From: Dinoroseobacter sp013215265
GTDB lineage: Bacteria > Pseudomonadota > Alphaproteobacteria > Rhodobacterales > Rhodobacteraceae
DNA: 64,000 nt
NCBI GenBank assembly: GCA_963691755.1
Contig: OY829366.1
Span: 310,001 to 374,000 of the forward strand
Direction of reading: 5' to 3'
A model generated the notes under the pieces. The model did no database searches, was not told the origin of the DNA, and was given only the letters and a program-made list of their open reading frames with translations. Position 1 is the stretch's first letter. Each line of letters opens with the position of its first letter. This document shows positions 7,929-16,093 of this stretch, in pieces. A program made the translations under genes and the position numbers.

Positions 7929-8869
7929 CACCCCGTAAACCTGTAGTCGGCTTCAATCTGCTGACCTAGACGGTTATTGTCCTGGATGAACCGCTGCAGA
8001 AATTCGTGTAGCCCTTTTTCAAACACCATATCGATGGTCGCGTTGCGGAACCGCTCGCACACCTCATCCGATAAATCGTGACAGGGCAGCCGCATTCCAT
8101 AGTCGCTTTCCAGATAGGACAGGTTATCGCCAATCTTTGAGTAGCAAAACGCAAGGCTTCTGGGCAGTCGCCGATCCAGTATCAGGAAGTCCGCAATCAA
8201 TCGCGGACGGGCCTCGGCACCATGCAGATATCGAAATGATCCGTCCGCACTTACCGACCTAAGAATGGTTTCCCATTGCACATTGTCGATCGACGTCCCG
8301 ACATGGTGAGCAGAGGGCAGGAGCACATAGTACTTCACATCCAGAATGCGTGCAGTGCTGTCAGCCCGTTCAATAAACGTCCCGATCCGGGCGAAATCGT
8401 AACTGTCATTACGTACCATTGTGCCGTGCAGCGCACCCCGCACAAACGCGCTACGCTGCCGGATCATGGCCAGAACCTGAGGCAAATCACGGTCAGAGAC
8501 ACGACGGGCAAGCGCGTCTTTCAACAACATCCAGCATTCGTTGACCGCTTCCCAAACTTCGCGGGTCAGCGCAGTCCGCACAGTTCTCGCGTTATTCCGC
8601 GCGGCTTCGATTACCGACATGACCGAAGACAGGTTGTCCTTGTCGCGCAAAATGAAGTCGATCACGCTGGGGCCCTCAAAGGTATCATACTTTTTCAGAT
8701 AGCCCTCGCGAACACCGGCAGTGGCAACGATTGACTCCCATTCATCTGGAGCCGTGCTGGACCGCGTCAGGGCAATCCGCTGCCCAGCGCTGATCAAACG
8801 TGCTAGGTTTTCAGAACGCTCCATATAACGGAAGAGCCAGTAGAGACCGCCTGCAGTTTTTCCAAGCAT
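7928..8869 (-). CDS. Alpha-E domain protein (Anbu operon)
   Basis: This 313-residue all-helical protein matches the alpha-E family (DUF403), starting with the typical MLGKTAGGLYWLFRYMERSE. The inner sequence has many conserved Arg and Glu residues, such as RTALTREVWEAVNECW and FIERADSTARILDVKYY. No enzymatic activity is established for the family; it is always linked to a circularly permuted ATP-grasp gene, as here. Only 3 bases separate it from the ATP-grasp stop. It is probably a partner or second domain of the ligase. Confidence 0.9.
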   Translation of the reverse strand: MLGKTAGGLYWLFRYMERSENLARLISAGQRIALTRSSTAPDEWESIVATAGVREGYLKKYDTFEGPSVIDFILRDKDNLSSVMSVIEAARNNARTVRTALTREVWEAVNECWMLLKDALARRVSDRDLPQVLAMIRQRSAFVRGALHGTMVRNDSYDFARIGTFIERADSTARILDVKYYVLLPSAHHVGTSIDNVQWETILRSVSADGSFRYLHGAEARPRLIADFLILDRRLPRSLAFCYSKIGDNLSYLESDYGMRLPCHDLSDEVCERFRNATIDMVFEKGLHEFLQRFIQDNNRLGQQIEADYRFTG

Positions 8870-8872
8870 ACC

Positions 8873-10297
8873 CTAGTCCTCCAAAACCCAGGTGTCCTTG
8901 GTCCCGCCCCCTTGGGACGAGTTCACAACAAGCGACCCTTTCTTCAACGCAACACGTGTCAGCCCCCCGGGCGTCAGATCGATCCGCTGTGGCGAAACCA
9001 ACGCAAAGGGGCGCAAGTCCACATGACGCGGGGCCAGACCAGCTTTGGTGAAAATCGGAACGGTGGATAACGATAAGGTGGGTTGGGCAATGTAGTTATC
9101 CGGCTTGGCCATCAGCTTTGCCCGGAAGGCTGCGATTTCTTTCTTGCTGGCCGCAGGGCCCACAAGCATCCCGTACCCACCTGAACCATGAACCTCCTTC
9201 ACAACGAGATCGGCAAGGTTGTCCAGCACGTAAGCCAGCGCGTCTTTCTCCGAACACCGCCATGTCGGAACATTTTTCAGGATAGCTTTCTCACCGGTAT
9301 AGAATTCGACAATGTCCGGCATATAACTGTAAATCGCCTTGTCATCCGCAATCCCTGTTCCCGGTGCATTCGCAATCGTAATTCCACCCGCGCGATAAAC
9401 ATCCATGATACCCGGCACACCCAGCAGGCTATCCGGTCGGAAAGTCAGGGGATCGAGATAGTCGTCATCCACACGACGATAGAGCACATCAATGGCCTGA
9501 TAGCCTCGTGTGGTGCGCATTGCGACGCGCCCGTCCACAACTTTGAGGTCATGGCCTTCGACAAGCTCAACGCCCATCTGATCTGCTAGGAACGAGTGCT
9601 CATAGTAAGCTGAGTTATGAATGCCAGGCGTTAACACTGCGACGACTGGATGTTCACCCGCAACTTCCGGCGCGCATGCCGACAAGGACCGACGCAATAG
9701 CTTGGGATAGTTGTTCACCGGCCGAACCCGGTTCTTGATGAACAGCTCGGGGAACATCTGCAGCATGGTTTCCCGGTTTTCCAACATGTAGGAAACCCCA
9801 GACGGCGTTCTGGCGTTGTCTTCCAATACATAGAAGTCATCTGGGCCCGTTCGAACGAGGTCAGTTCCGACAATATGAGTATAGACTTGCCCTGGCGGCA
9901 TGACCCCGATCATCTCGGGCAAGAATGCATCATTCTTGGCGATCATCTCGATCGGTATCCGACCCGCTCTTAGAATCTCTTGCCGGTGATAGATGTCATA
10001 AAGAAACGCGTTCACCGCGCGCACCCGCTGTTCGATACCAGCGCTCAGCCGCGCCCACTCGCGACCTGAAAGAACACGGGGCACAATATCGAAGGGGATC
10101 AAACGCTCTTGCGCTTCAGCTTCAGCGTATACGTTGAAGGTAATTCCTGTCAGCCGAAACAGATTCTCCGCTTCAGCCGCTTTACGGCGCAATCTTTTTG
10201 GATCTTCTGCATCAAACCAGTCGTTGTAATCGGCGTAGGGCGGTCGCACCGTGTCGGTTGTGCCGCGCATCTCATCAAAAAATACTCGTTCAGACAT
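8873..10297 (-). CDS. Circularly permuted type 2 ATP-grasp protein
   Basis: This 474-residue protein is a circularly permuted ATP-grasp enzyme (DUF404/DUF407). Marks include DFYVLEDNARTPSGVSYMLE, NAPGTGIADDKAIYSY, VVKEVHGSGGYGMLVGP and the C-terminal HVDLRPFAL. Members are thought to be carboxylate-amine ligases that make peptides or modify a protein terminus; none of the chemistry can be read here. It is the first gene of the operon that runs ATP-grasp, alpha-E, transglutaminase, Anbu. Length is normal. About 200 non-coding bases precede it, opposite asd. Confidence 0.91.
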   Translation of the reverse strand: MSERVFFDEMRGTTDTVRPPYADYNDWFDAEDPKRLRRKAAEAENLFRLTGITFNVYAEAEAQERLIPFDIVPRVLSGREWARLSAGIEQRVRAVNAFLYDIYHRQEILRAGRIPIEMIAKNDAFLPEMIGVMPPGQVYTHIVGTDLVRTGPDDFYVLEDNARTPSGVSYMLENRETMLQMFPELFIKNRVRPVNNYPKLLRRSLSACAPEVAGEHPVVAVLTPGIHNSAYYEHSFLADQMGVELVEGHDLKVVDGRVAMRTTRGYQAIDVLYRRVDDDYLDPLTFRPDSLLGVPGIMDVYRAGGITIANAPGTGIADDKAIYSYMPDIVEFYTGEKAILKNVPTWRCSEKDALAYVLDNLADLVVKEVHGSGGYGMLVGPAASKKEIAAFRAKLMAKPDNYIAQPTLSLSTVPIFTKAGLAPRHVDLRPFALVSPQRIDLTPGGLTRVALKKGSLVVNSSQGGGTKDTWVLED

Positions 10298-10503
10298 GAT
10301 GCAACGCTATCGCGAAAAATACGAACCGCAAGCAAGTGCCTTGTAAACAGCCATAAACCAAAGCTTGTCTCCGTAGTTTCAAAAGCTCCGCCTATTTTTT
10401 GGGCAGTTGTTAAAGTGACCTGCGCCCTCGGCCCTCTTTCACTTGTGAACTTGATCCGGTAAGGGGGCGCGTCACACCCGACATGAACAAAGGAGAGGTC
10501 CAA

Positions 10504-11526
10504 ATGGGCTATAGGGTCGTCGTCGCGGGCGCCACGGGAAACGTGGGACGCGAAATGCTGAACATCCTGGCCGAGCGCCAGTTTCCAGTCGATGAAATTG
10601 CGGTACTTGCATCGCGCAAATCACTTGGAACCGAAGTCAGCTTTGGAGACACCACCCTCAAGACCAAGGACCTAGAAACCTTCGACTTCACCGGCTGGGA
10701 CATCGCCCTCTTTGCCGTTGGATCAGGTCCGACCAAAGAACACGCTCCCCGCGCAGCCAAGGCCGGGTGCGTGGTCATCGATAACTCTTCACTGTATCGC
10801 TATGATCCCGAAATTCCCCTGGTCGTTCCGGAGGTAAACCCGGAGGCTGTCGAGGGCTATACCAAGAAGAACATCATCGCGAACCCCAATTGCTCAACCG
10901 CGCAGATGGTCGTAGCGCTAAAGCCACTTCACGATCGTGCGCGTATCAAGCGTGTGGTTGTATCGACCTATCAATCTGTGTCCGGCGCGGGCAAAGATGG
11001 CATCGATGAGCTTTGGGATCAGACCAAATCCATTTATAATCCTGTCGATGATAAGCCTGCCGTGAAGTTCACCAAGCAGATTGCCTTCAACGTCATCCCG
11101 CATATCGATGTCTTCATGGACGATGGTTCGACCAAGGAAGAATGGAAGATGGTCGCGGAGACGAAGAAAATCATCGATACAAAAATCAAGGTAACGGCGA
11201 CCTGCGTTCGCGTTCCAGTATTTGTGGGTCATTCCGAAGCCGTAAATATCGAGTTTGAGGATTTTCTGGACGAAGATGAGGCCCGTGATATCCTCCGGGA
11301 AGCTCCTGGGATTATGGTGGTCGATAAGCGTGAAGATGGTGGATATACAACGCCTGTTGAATGCGTTGGCGACTACGCCACATTCATTTCCCGGATCCGG
11401 CAGGATTCTACCATTGAGAATGGCTTGAACCTGTGGTGTGTCTCAGACAACTTGCGCAAAGGTGCAGCGCTAAACGCTGTGCAGATCGCCGAGACACTCG
11501 GCACGCGCTGCCTGAAAAAAGGCTGA
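10504..11526 (+). CDS. asd: Aspartate-semialdehyde dehydrogenase
   Basis: This 340-residue enzyme reduces aspartyl phosphate to aspartate semialdehyde with NADPH, at the branch to lysine, threonine and methionine. The N-terminal VVVAGATGNVGREML binds NADP. NPNCSTAQMVVALKPLH holds the catalytic cysteine, and the conserved histidine is in RVPVFVGHSEAVNIEF. The ATG at 10504 follows AGGAGAGG at good spacing; an in-frame ATG 21 bases upstream lies before that site. dapF, which acts later in the lysine branch, is about 14 kb away. Confidence 0.96.
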   Translation: MGYRVVVAGATGNVGREMLNILAERQFPVDEIAVLASRKSLGTEVSFGDTTLKTKDLETFDFTGWDIALFAVGSGPTKEHAPRAAKAGCVVIDNSSLYRYDPEIPLVVPEVNPEAVEGYTKKNIIANPNCSTAQMVVALKPLHDRARIKRVVVSTYQSVSGAGKDGIDELWDQTKSIYNPVDDKPAVKFTKQIAFNVIPHIDVFMDDGSTKEEWKMVAETKKIIDTKIKVTATCVRVPVFVGHSEAVNIEFEDFLDEDEARDILREAPGIMVVDKREDGGYTTPVECVGDYATFISRIRQDSTIENGLNLWCVSDNLRKGAALNAVQIAETLGTRCLKKG

Positions 11527-12089
11527 TCAGCCTGCTGACGGCCACGCTGCTGGCCGTCCTTCCAACTCAGATAAGTGCTCAAAGCGCCCCTGAACGAACC
11601 ATTTCGGTGTTTGGGGGTGTTATGACCGATCAGGTATGGGAGGATATTTTTCTCAACCCTGTTGGTTTGACTTTTCGTGACGCAAGGATCGTTGGCATGG
11701 CGGCAACCTGGATGTGGGACGCCCCCGTGACACGCCTGAGCTGGGGTTTCGAGGTTCAGGCGGCCAAATGGTTTGGACGGCAAACCAACCTCGAGGCAAA
11801 CTTGTTGGGCGTACTCCGGTACACACCCGCGCAGCAGATCGGGCCTATTCGAAGTTTGGCTTTTGGGATTGGTCCCTCGCTGGCCTCGGAGATCCCAGCT
11901 GAAGAATTCGCGCGAAATGGAACCGGGCGGCGCGGACTTGTTTATTGGATGGGCGAAGTGGAGTTCGGTCGATCCGAAAGCAACCTTCGAGGGTTTGCGC
12001 GTATTCACCACAGGTCCAATGCCTATGGCCTTCTTGGGGCACAAACTGGATCGAATTCACTGGTCGTTGGGATGCGCCGCGCGTTCTAG
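11433..12089 (+). CDS. Small outer-membrane beta-barrel protein, PagL-like motif
   Basis: The frame encodes a signal-peptide-like stretch (LISLLTATLLAVLPTQISAQ, cleavage probably after AQS) and about 170 residues of alternating beta-strand pattern ending in phenylalanine, as outer-membrane barrels do. The segment FARIHHRSNAYGLLG resembles the His-x-Ser-Asn motif of PagL lipid A 3-O-deacylases, but I cannot place the third catalytic acid. The only in-frame ATG (11433) lies inside asd, and no good start follows the asd stop. A CTG at 11523 would give a normal signal peptide length. The start is therefore unsure, and translation coupled to asd is likely. Confidence 0.6.
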   Translation: MVCLRQLAQRCSAKRCADRRDTRHALPEKRLISLLTATLLAVLPTQISAQSAPERTISVFGGVMTDQVWEDIFLNPVGLTFRDARIVGMAATWMWDAPVTRLSWGFEVQAAKWFGRQTNLEANLLGVLRYTPAQQIGPIRSLAFGIGPSLASEIPAEEFARNGTGRRGLVYWMGEVEFGRSESNLRGFARIHHRSNAYGLLGAQTGSNSLVVGMRRAF

Positions 12090-12589
12090 AAATCGACCAC
12101 GCCTTCATCAATCTGGTCCAAAGGCAGGCTCGTTTGGTTTGGGGAACTCATGGACATCACCTGCCCGGTTTCTTCCTCAGGAACCTGTCTCGCCCCGCCC
12201 GGAAATGGTCCACCAAAACGTTCACGAAGCGCGCCATACCCAGGCCCTAGCGCCGACGCAGAACAGATGCGCGCATCCCCGATCAAGCGGACCAAAGACA
12301 ATCCACTGCCAGCCGGTCTAAGAAAATAGCCCTTGTTGCGTAATCGAGCCTGCAAATCGTACCAGGACGTTGCTTCTGCAAGGTCGCGTGCCAATTCTGC
12401 CCTGACCGGAGCAACCTCAACCTCCAACGTTCTCATGCGCTTACGTACTTTCTTGCGCGCCTTGCGCAATTCAGTCGCCAAGGCAGACCGCACTATGTCA
12501 CCAACGGTTTGTTTTCGCGTCCGCGCAAGATCACAAGCTTCCCGCAATAAAGGATCAGGCAGTTTCAGGATCGTTTCATGTGTTGTCAT
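12086..12589 (-). CDS. Hypothetical protein, RHH-like N-terminus
   Basis: I do not recognise this 167-residue protein firmly. Residues 5-45 (ETILKLPDPLLREACDLA, then VGDIVRSALATEL) look like a ribbon-helix-helix or similar DNA-binding fold, followed by a basic helix (RKARKKVRKRMR). The second half, WYDLQARLRNKGYFLRPAGS with SALGPGYGALRERFGGPFPG, resembles a domain seen in the tails of relaxase-like proteins. The ATG at 12589 gives the cleanest N-terminus. It converges on the barrel gene with interlocked stop codons. A regulator or a domesticated mobilisation gene are both possible. Confidence 0.5.
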   Translation of the reverse strand: MTTHETILKLPDPLLREACDLARTRKQTVGDIVRSALATELRKARKKVRKRMRTLEVEVAPVRAELARDLAEATSWYDLQARLRNKGYFLRPAGSGLSLVRLIGDARICSASALGPGYGALRERFGGPFPGGARQVPEEETGQVMSMSSPNQTSLPLDQIDEGVVDF

Positions 12590-12761
12590 CCCCGCAATCT
12601 GCGTGAGGATGGTTAAGCAAGGATTAAGCTTCGATCCCGGGATCAAACTACGAAATCAAGTATAAAAATGGCAGGATATGATGTCCCTCTGGGTAACCCT
12701 TTCTTCACGCGAATATTGTGGGATGTTCGCTGTGGGGCGAAATACGGGTGCGGAGGAATAC

Positions 12762-13220
12762 ATGCTCCACGGAAGAAAAGGCTCTCAAACGCCAATCAGC
12801 GCTATACTGGCGCATTCAGCGTCAGCAAAGAGCACAAACATTTCAGAGTGTTTTGTCGATGAGAAGGTGGAGTTTGACCCCGATCGTCTTGTTGAACTGG
12901 TTGTCGCCCATGGGGAGGCCGGCGCACAGGCCCTTATTGATGACACTCTGCGCGAAATCGCAACACTTACGGCAGAACTGGTTCATAATTTCAATCAGCG
13001 TTCCCACCCAAAGAATGGACAGGTCGCGACGTTATGTCGGAAAATCGAGAACGCCTCGCGTACGGTCGGTCTCACCGGATACCTGAAAGTTCTGGACGAT
13101 TTTCGGGACTGTCATAAGCGATACGACGAAAATGCACGATCAGCCGTACTCCACAGGCTCGTGCGACTGGGGGCAAGCGCTCTTCGACAAGGCTGGGGTA
13201 TCTGCGACCGCTGGGCGTGA
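12762..13220 (+). CDS. Hypothetical helical protein
   Basis: This 152-residue protein is unrecognised. It looks mostly helical, with the body beginning at FVDEKVEFDPDRLVELVVAH and running through ATLTAELVHNFNQRS and TVGLTGYLKVLDDFRDCHKR. The pattern is faintly like a histidine-phosphotransfer fold, but I see no clear phospho-His motif. The ATG at 12762 follows GGAGGAATAC, a strong ribosome-binding site, so I prefer it to ATGs further upstream. It lies 68 bases before the aminopeptidase and may share its transcript. Confidence 0.5.
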   Translation: MLHGRKGSQTPISAILAHSASAKSTNISECFVDEKVEFDPDRLVELVVAHGEAGAQALIDDTLREIATLTAELVHNFNQRSHPKNGQVATLCRKIENASRTVGLTGYLKVLDDFRDCHKRYDENARSAVLHRLVRLGASALRQGWGICDRWA

Positions 13221-13288
13221 CTTCGACGCGAGGTTGCGCCTGGTTTTCTCGGCGCTAGGCTGCGACCTGAATATATCAGGAAGCCATC

Positions 13289-14671
13289 ATGTCAGACGCC
13301 CCCAGCTTTGTCCCTGAAACTGAGGAAGCCGTTCCAATCTACGTGTTGCGAACCGACACATTCGATGACCATTTGGCAACGCTGTCGACAGCCCAGCAAA
13401 CCTGGATCAAAGGCCAGCGCTTCAAGGCGGAACCTGGACAATCGGTGCAGGTGCCCGGAGAAAACGGAGAAGTCGCTCAGGTTCTCGTGGGCGCACCTGA
13501 TGCCACACCCCGCAGGACACGGTTTGACATAGCGAAAATTGCGCGAATGCTGCCACACGCCACCTACAAGATCGTAACTGGTCTGGAACGGGAGGACCTT
13601 GAAGAGGCGTCGCTTGCTTGGTTGCTGGCCGCATACAGCTTCCCCCAACCCAAAGGAGGCCCATCTGCAAAGTCTTATTTGGTTGCCCCCGCGAACATTG
13701 ACGTAAAGCGTATTGAAACGATCGCTAGAGGAGAATTCCTTACGCGCGATCTGATCAACACGCCCGCAAATCAATTGGGCCCGGATGGAATTGAAAACGC
13801 TGCAAAAAAGCTTGCGGACGAATTTGGAGCGACTGCCTCCAGCATCGTCGGATCCGACCTTTTGGAGAATAACTTCCCGCTTGTTCACACTGTTGGGCGC
13901 GCCGCAGATCGAGACCCAAGACTGATCGATCTTCGGTTTGGGGATACAGGCCCGAAAGTAACACTCGTGGGCAAGGGCGTCGCTTTCGACACTGGGGGTC
14001 TTAACCTGAAGCCCGGCGGGTCGATGGCGCTCATGAAAAAGGACATGGGAGGTGCGGCAACCGTATTGGGTTTGGCGCAGATGATCATGGGGCTACAACT
14101 CCCGGTTCAATTACGCGTTCTGATCCCTGCTGTTGAGAACAGTGTCGCGGGCAATGCCTTTAGGCCCGGTGATATCCTGACCGCGCGAAATGGCTTGAGC
14201 ATTGAAATTAACAATACCGATGCGGAAGGGCGCTTGGTTCTTGCAGATGCGCTCAGCTACGCCACCGAGGAGCCTACAGATTTGCTGGTTTCGATGGCAA
14301 CGTTGACGGGTGCCGCACGGGTCGCCGTCGGACCGGATTTAGCCCCGTTTTACACCGACGATGATGCGCTTTCACAGGCTCTTAGCGCCGCTGCAAGCAA
14401 GGTTCGCGATCCGGTTTGGCGGATGCCGTTTCACGAACCTTATGAGAAAATGATCGAGCCCCTTACCGCTGATCTGGACAATGCGCCTTCAGGAGGGTTC
14501 GCAGGTTCAATCACAGCAGCCCTGTTTCTGCGTCGGTTTGTGGGGACCGCTCGCTATATCCATTTTGATATTTATGGGTGGCAACCAAGCGCTGCGCCAG
14601 GGCGCCCAAAGGGCGGTGTTGGACAAGGGGCGCGCGCATTACTTGAAGCGCTGCCAACACTTATCGGATAA
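13289..14671 (+). CDS. M17 leucyl aminopeptidase family protein
   Basis: This 460-residue metallopeptidase of the M17 family removes N-terminal residues in the cytoplasm. The catalytic domain holds GKGVAFDTGGLNLKPGGSM, KKDMGGAA and the signature NTDAEGRLVLADALSY near residue 310, which supplies the two-metal site. The N-terminal 150 residues are the usual poorly conserved domain. AGGAAG precedes the start at 13289. Only 4 bases separate it from the NlpC/P60 gene, a pairing that suggests the two work on peptidoglycan-derived peptides (inference). It is shorter than E. coli PepA and more like PepB. Confidence 0.92.
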   Translation: MSDAPSFVPETEEAVPIYVLRTDTFDDHLATLSTAQQTWIKGQRFKAEPGQSVQVPGENGEVAQVLVGAPDATPRRTRFDIAKIARMLPHATYKIVTGLEREDLEEASLAWLLAAYSFPQPKGGPSAKSYLVAPANIDVKRIETIARGEFLTRDLINTPANQLGPDGIENAAKKLADEFGATASSIVGSDLLENNFPLVHTVGRAADRDPRLIDLRFGDTGPKVTLVGKGVAFDTGGLNLKPGGSMALMKKDMGGAATVLGLAQMIMGLQLPVQLRVLIPAVENSVAGNAFRPGDILTARNGLSIEINNTDAEGRLVLADALSYATEEPTDLLVSMATLTGAARVAVGPDLAPFYTDDDALSQALSAAASKVRDPVWRMPFHEPYEKMIEPLTADLDNAPSGGFAGSITAALFLRRFVGTARYIHFDIYGWQPSAAPGRPKGGVGQGARALLEALPTLIG

Positions 14672-14675
14672 CTCA

Positions 14676-15497
14676 ATGGATCGCCGACGTGTTGCCTTTG
14701 ACGGAATCGCAGCGCTTTCGAGCCTGAAAGGCGCGGTTCCTGCAACGACATTTGTTGAGGGCACAAACAAGAATGTTGTGCTGCCGGTTGCTGATCTTTT
14801 GCGCTCGCCCAATGGCGGACTAGACAAGAACCTGCTTTACGGCGAACCCGTTACCTTGATCTCGCGCTCAGGTGGGATGGGCTTCATTCAATGCCTAACC
14901 GACGCTTACTGCGGCTATGTGAAGATCGATGCATTGGGACAAACGCTCGAACCATCGCACCGCGTCATCGCGCGTAGCTCTCATGTTTATTCGGATGCGG
15001 ATTTCAAATCACCAATGGTAATGCAGGTCTCATTTGGCAGCTTACTTCAGTGCAAAGAAAAGAAAGGACGGTTCCTGAAGATCCATGAGGGCTGGGTGCC
15101 AGAGAAACACGTTGTCAACCTTGCAACACCTCCGCCTGATCCAGTCGAAATGGCGGAGCGTTTTATTGGCACGCCTTACCTTTGGGGTGGCAACACCGGG
15201 TTTGGAATTGACTGCTCAGGTCTGATTCAGGCAGCCCATTTGGCCTGCGGAATAAGCTGTCCTCGCGACAGCGACATGCAAGAAGCTGAGTTCGGAACCC
15301 AATTAGGCAACGACGCACCTCTTCAACGCGGCGACCTGGTCTTCTGGAAGGGTCATGTTGGCATACTTCAGGACAAAGACACTTTGCTTCACGCGAATGC
15401 ACACCACATGATGACCGCACGCGAACCTTTGAAGGATGCGATCACGCGAATTGGCGCCAATGAATTTGGGGCAGTCACTTCGTTCAAACGACTTTAG
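14676..15497 (+). CDS. NlpC/P60 family hydrolase
   Basis: This 273-residue protein has two SH3-like segments (about residues 10-150) followed by an NlpC/P60 cysteine peptidase domain. FGIDCSGLIQ holds the catalytic Cys near residue 180, and WKGHVGILQ the His. The architecture matches YkfC-like gamma-D-glutamyl-L-diamino acid endopeptidases that cut cell-wall stem peptides. There is no signal peptide, so it probably acts on recycled peptides in the cytoplasm together with the adjacent aminopeptidase. The ATG at 14676 starts 4 bases after the preceding stop. Its own stop interlocks with the convergent DUF2794 gene. Confidence 0.9.
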   Translation: MDRRRVAFDGIAALSSLKGAVPATTFVEGTNKNVVLPVADLLRSPNGGLDKNLLYGEPVTLISRSGGMGFIQCLTDAYCGYVKIDALGQTLEPSHRVIARSSHVYSDADFKSPMVMQVSFGSLLQCKEKKGRFLKIHEGWVPEKHVVNLATPPPDPVEMAERFIGTPYLWGGNTGFGIDCSGLIQAAHLACGISCPRDSDMQEAEFGTQLGNDAPLQRGDLVFWKGHVGILQDKDTLLHANAHHMMTAREPLKDAITRIGANEFGAVTSFKRL

Positions 15498-15838
15498 TCA
15501 AGATCCACCGCTCGGATAAGTTTTCGCTCCAACACGCGCAGAACTGTCTTAAGGTCATTTCCTCGTTTTAGGATCTGACCGTCCATTCCCAATACAACAT
15601 ATTGCCCCTGCCGGTTCGCCAGTTTGGGGCGCTTCTCAATTCGGTACAGCGGATGTTCTGCGGTGCGCCGGAAAACAGAAAAGATTGCAGCATCGCGCAG
15701 ACTAGAAATCCCGTAGTCTCGCCATTCTCCGGCCGCCACCATGCGCCCATACAGCGAAAGGATCACCGAAAGCTCTGTTCGATGGAAATGAACGCTTTGA
15801 GGTGTGTTTGGAAAGCTGACAGGAGTTTGTAATGTCAT
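15494..15838 (-). CDS. DUF2794 protein
   Basis: This 114-residue protein of unknown function matches the alphaproteobacterial DUF2794 family: FHRTELSVILSLYGRMVAAG, then EWRDYGIS, FSVFRRTAEHPLYRIEKRPK, and GQILKRGNDLKTVLRVLE. I chose the ATG at 15838 because the family starts shortly before this block; the longer upstream frame is not conserved-looking. No motif suggests a catalytic role. The stop overlaps the convergent NlpC/P60 stop in TTAG. Confidence 0.85.
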   Translation of the reverse strand: MTLQTPVSFPNTPQSVHFHRTELSVILSLYGRMVAAGEWRDYGISSLRDAAIFSVFRRTAEHPLYRIEKRPKLANRQGQYVVLGMDGQILKRGNDLKTVLRVLERKLIRAVDLD

Positions 15839-15989
15839 AGGACGATCGTGACCCGCAAAGCTTACCAAATCAAGGCGCAATCCAATTCGTTTCGTTATGA
15901 AAGTGAGTGGACACAAAAATACCCAAACTCTTTCGCGACAATGACACCATTCGCCTCCAGTTAGAAGCGGTCGAGGGTAGAAACACCCT

Positions 15990-16040
15990 GATCCCGGTGT
16001 CACGTTTTAATGCCCCCACCCAGTACGGGGCACCGGGATC
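15990..16040. other. Long nested hairpin in intergenic region
   Basis: GATCCCGGTG at 15990-15999 is perfectly complementary to CACCGGGATC at 16031-16040, and an inner CCCC/GGGG pair (16013-16016 with 16027-16030) extends the right arm. It lies 53 bases after the RpiR regulator stop and upstream of DUF2794. No T-run follows on either strand, so it is not a standard terminator. It may stabilise the rpiR mRNA 3' end. Confidence 0.5.
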
Positions 16041-16093
16041 GACGACCAACTCGCAGTCTCACTTAACAGCTTCTTCCGTTGATGAAACCGCAC

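Noticed and set aside
11373..12044. A 223-residue antisense open frame opposite asd and the barrel gene
   Set aside because: Shadow of two better-supported genes; no domain or start signal.
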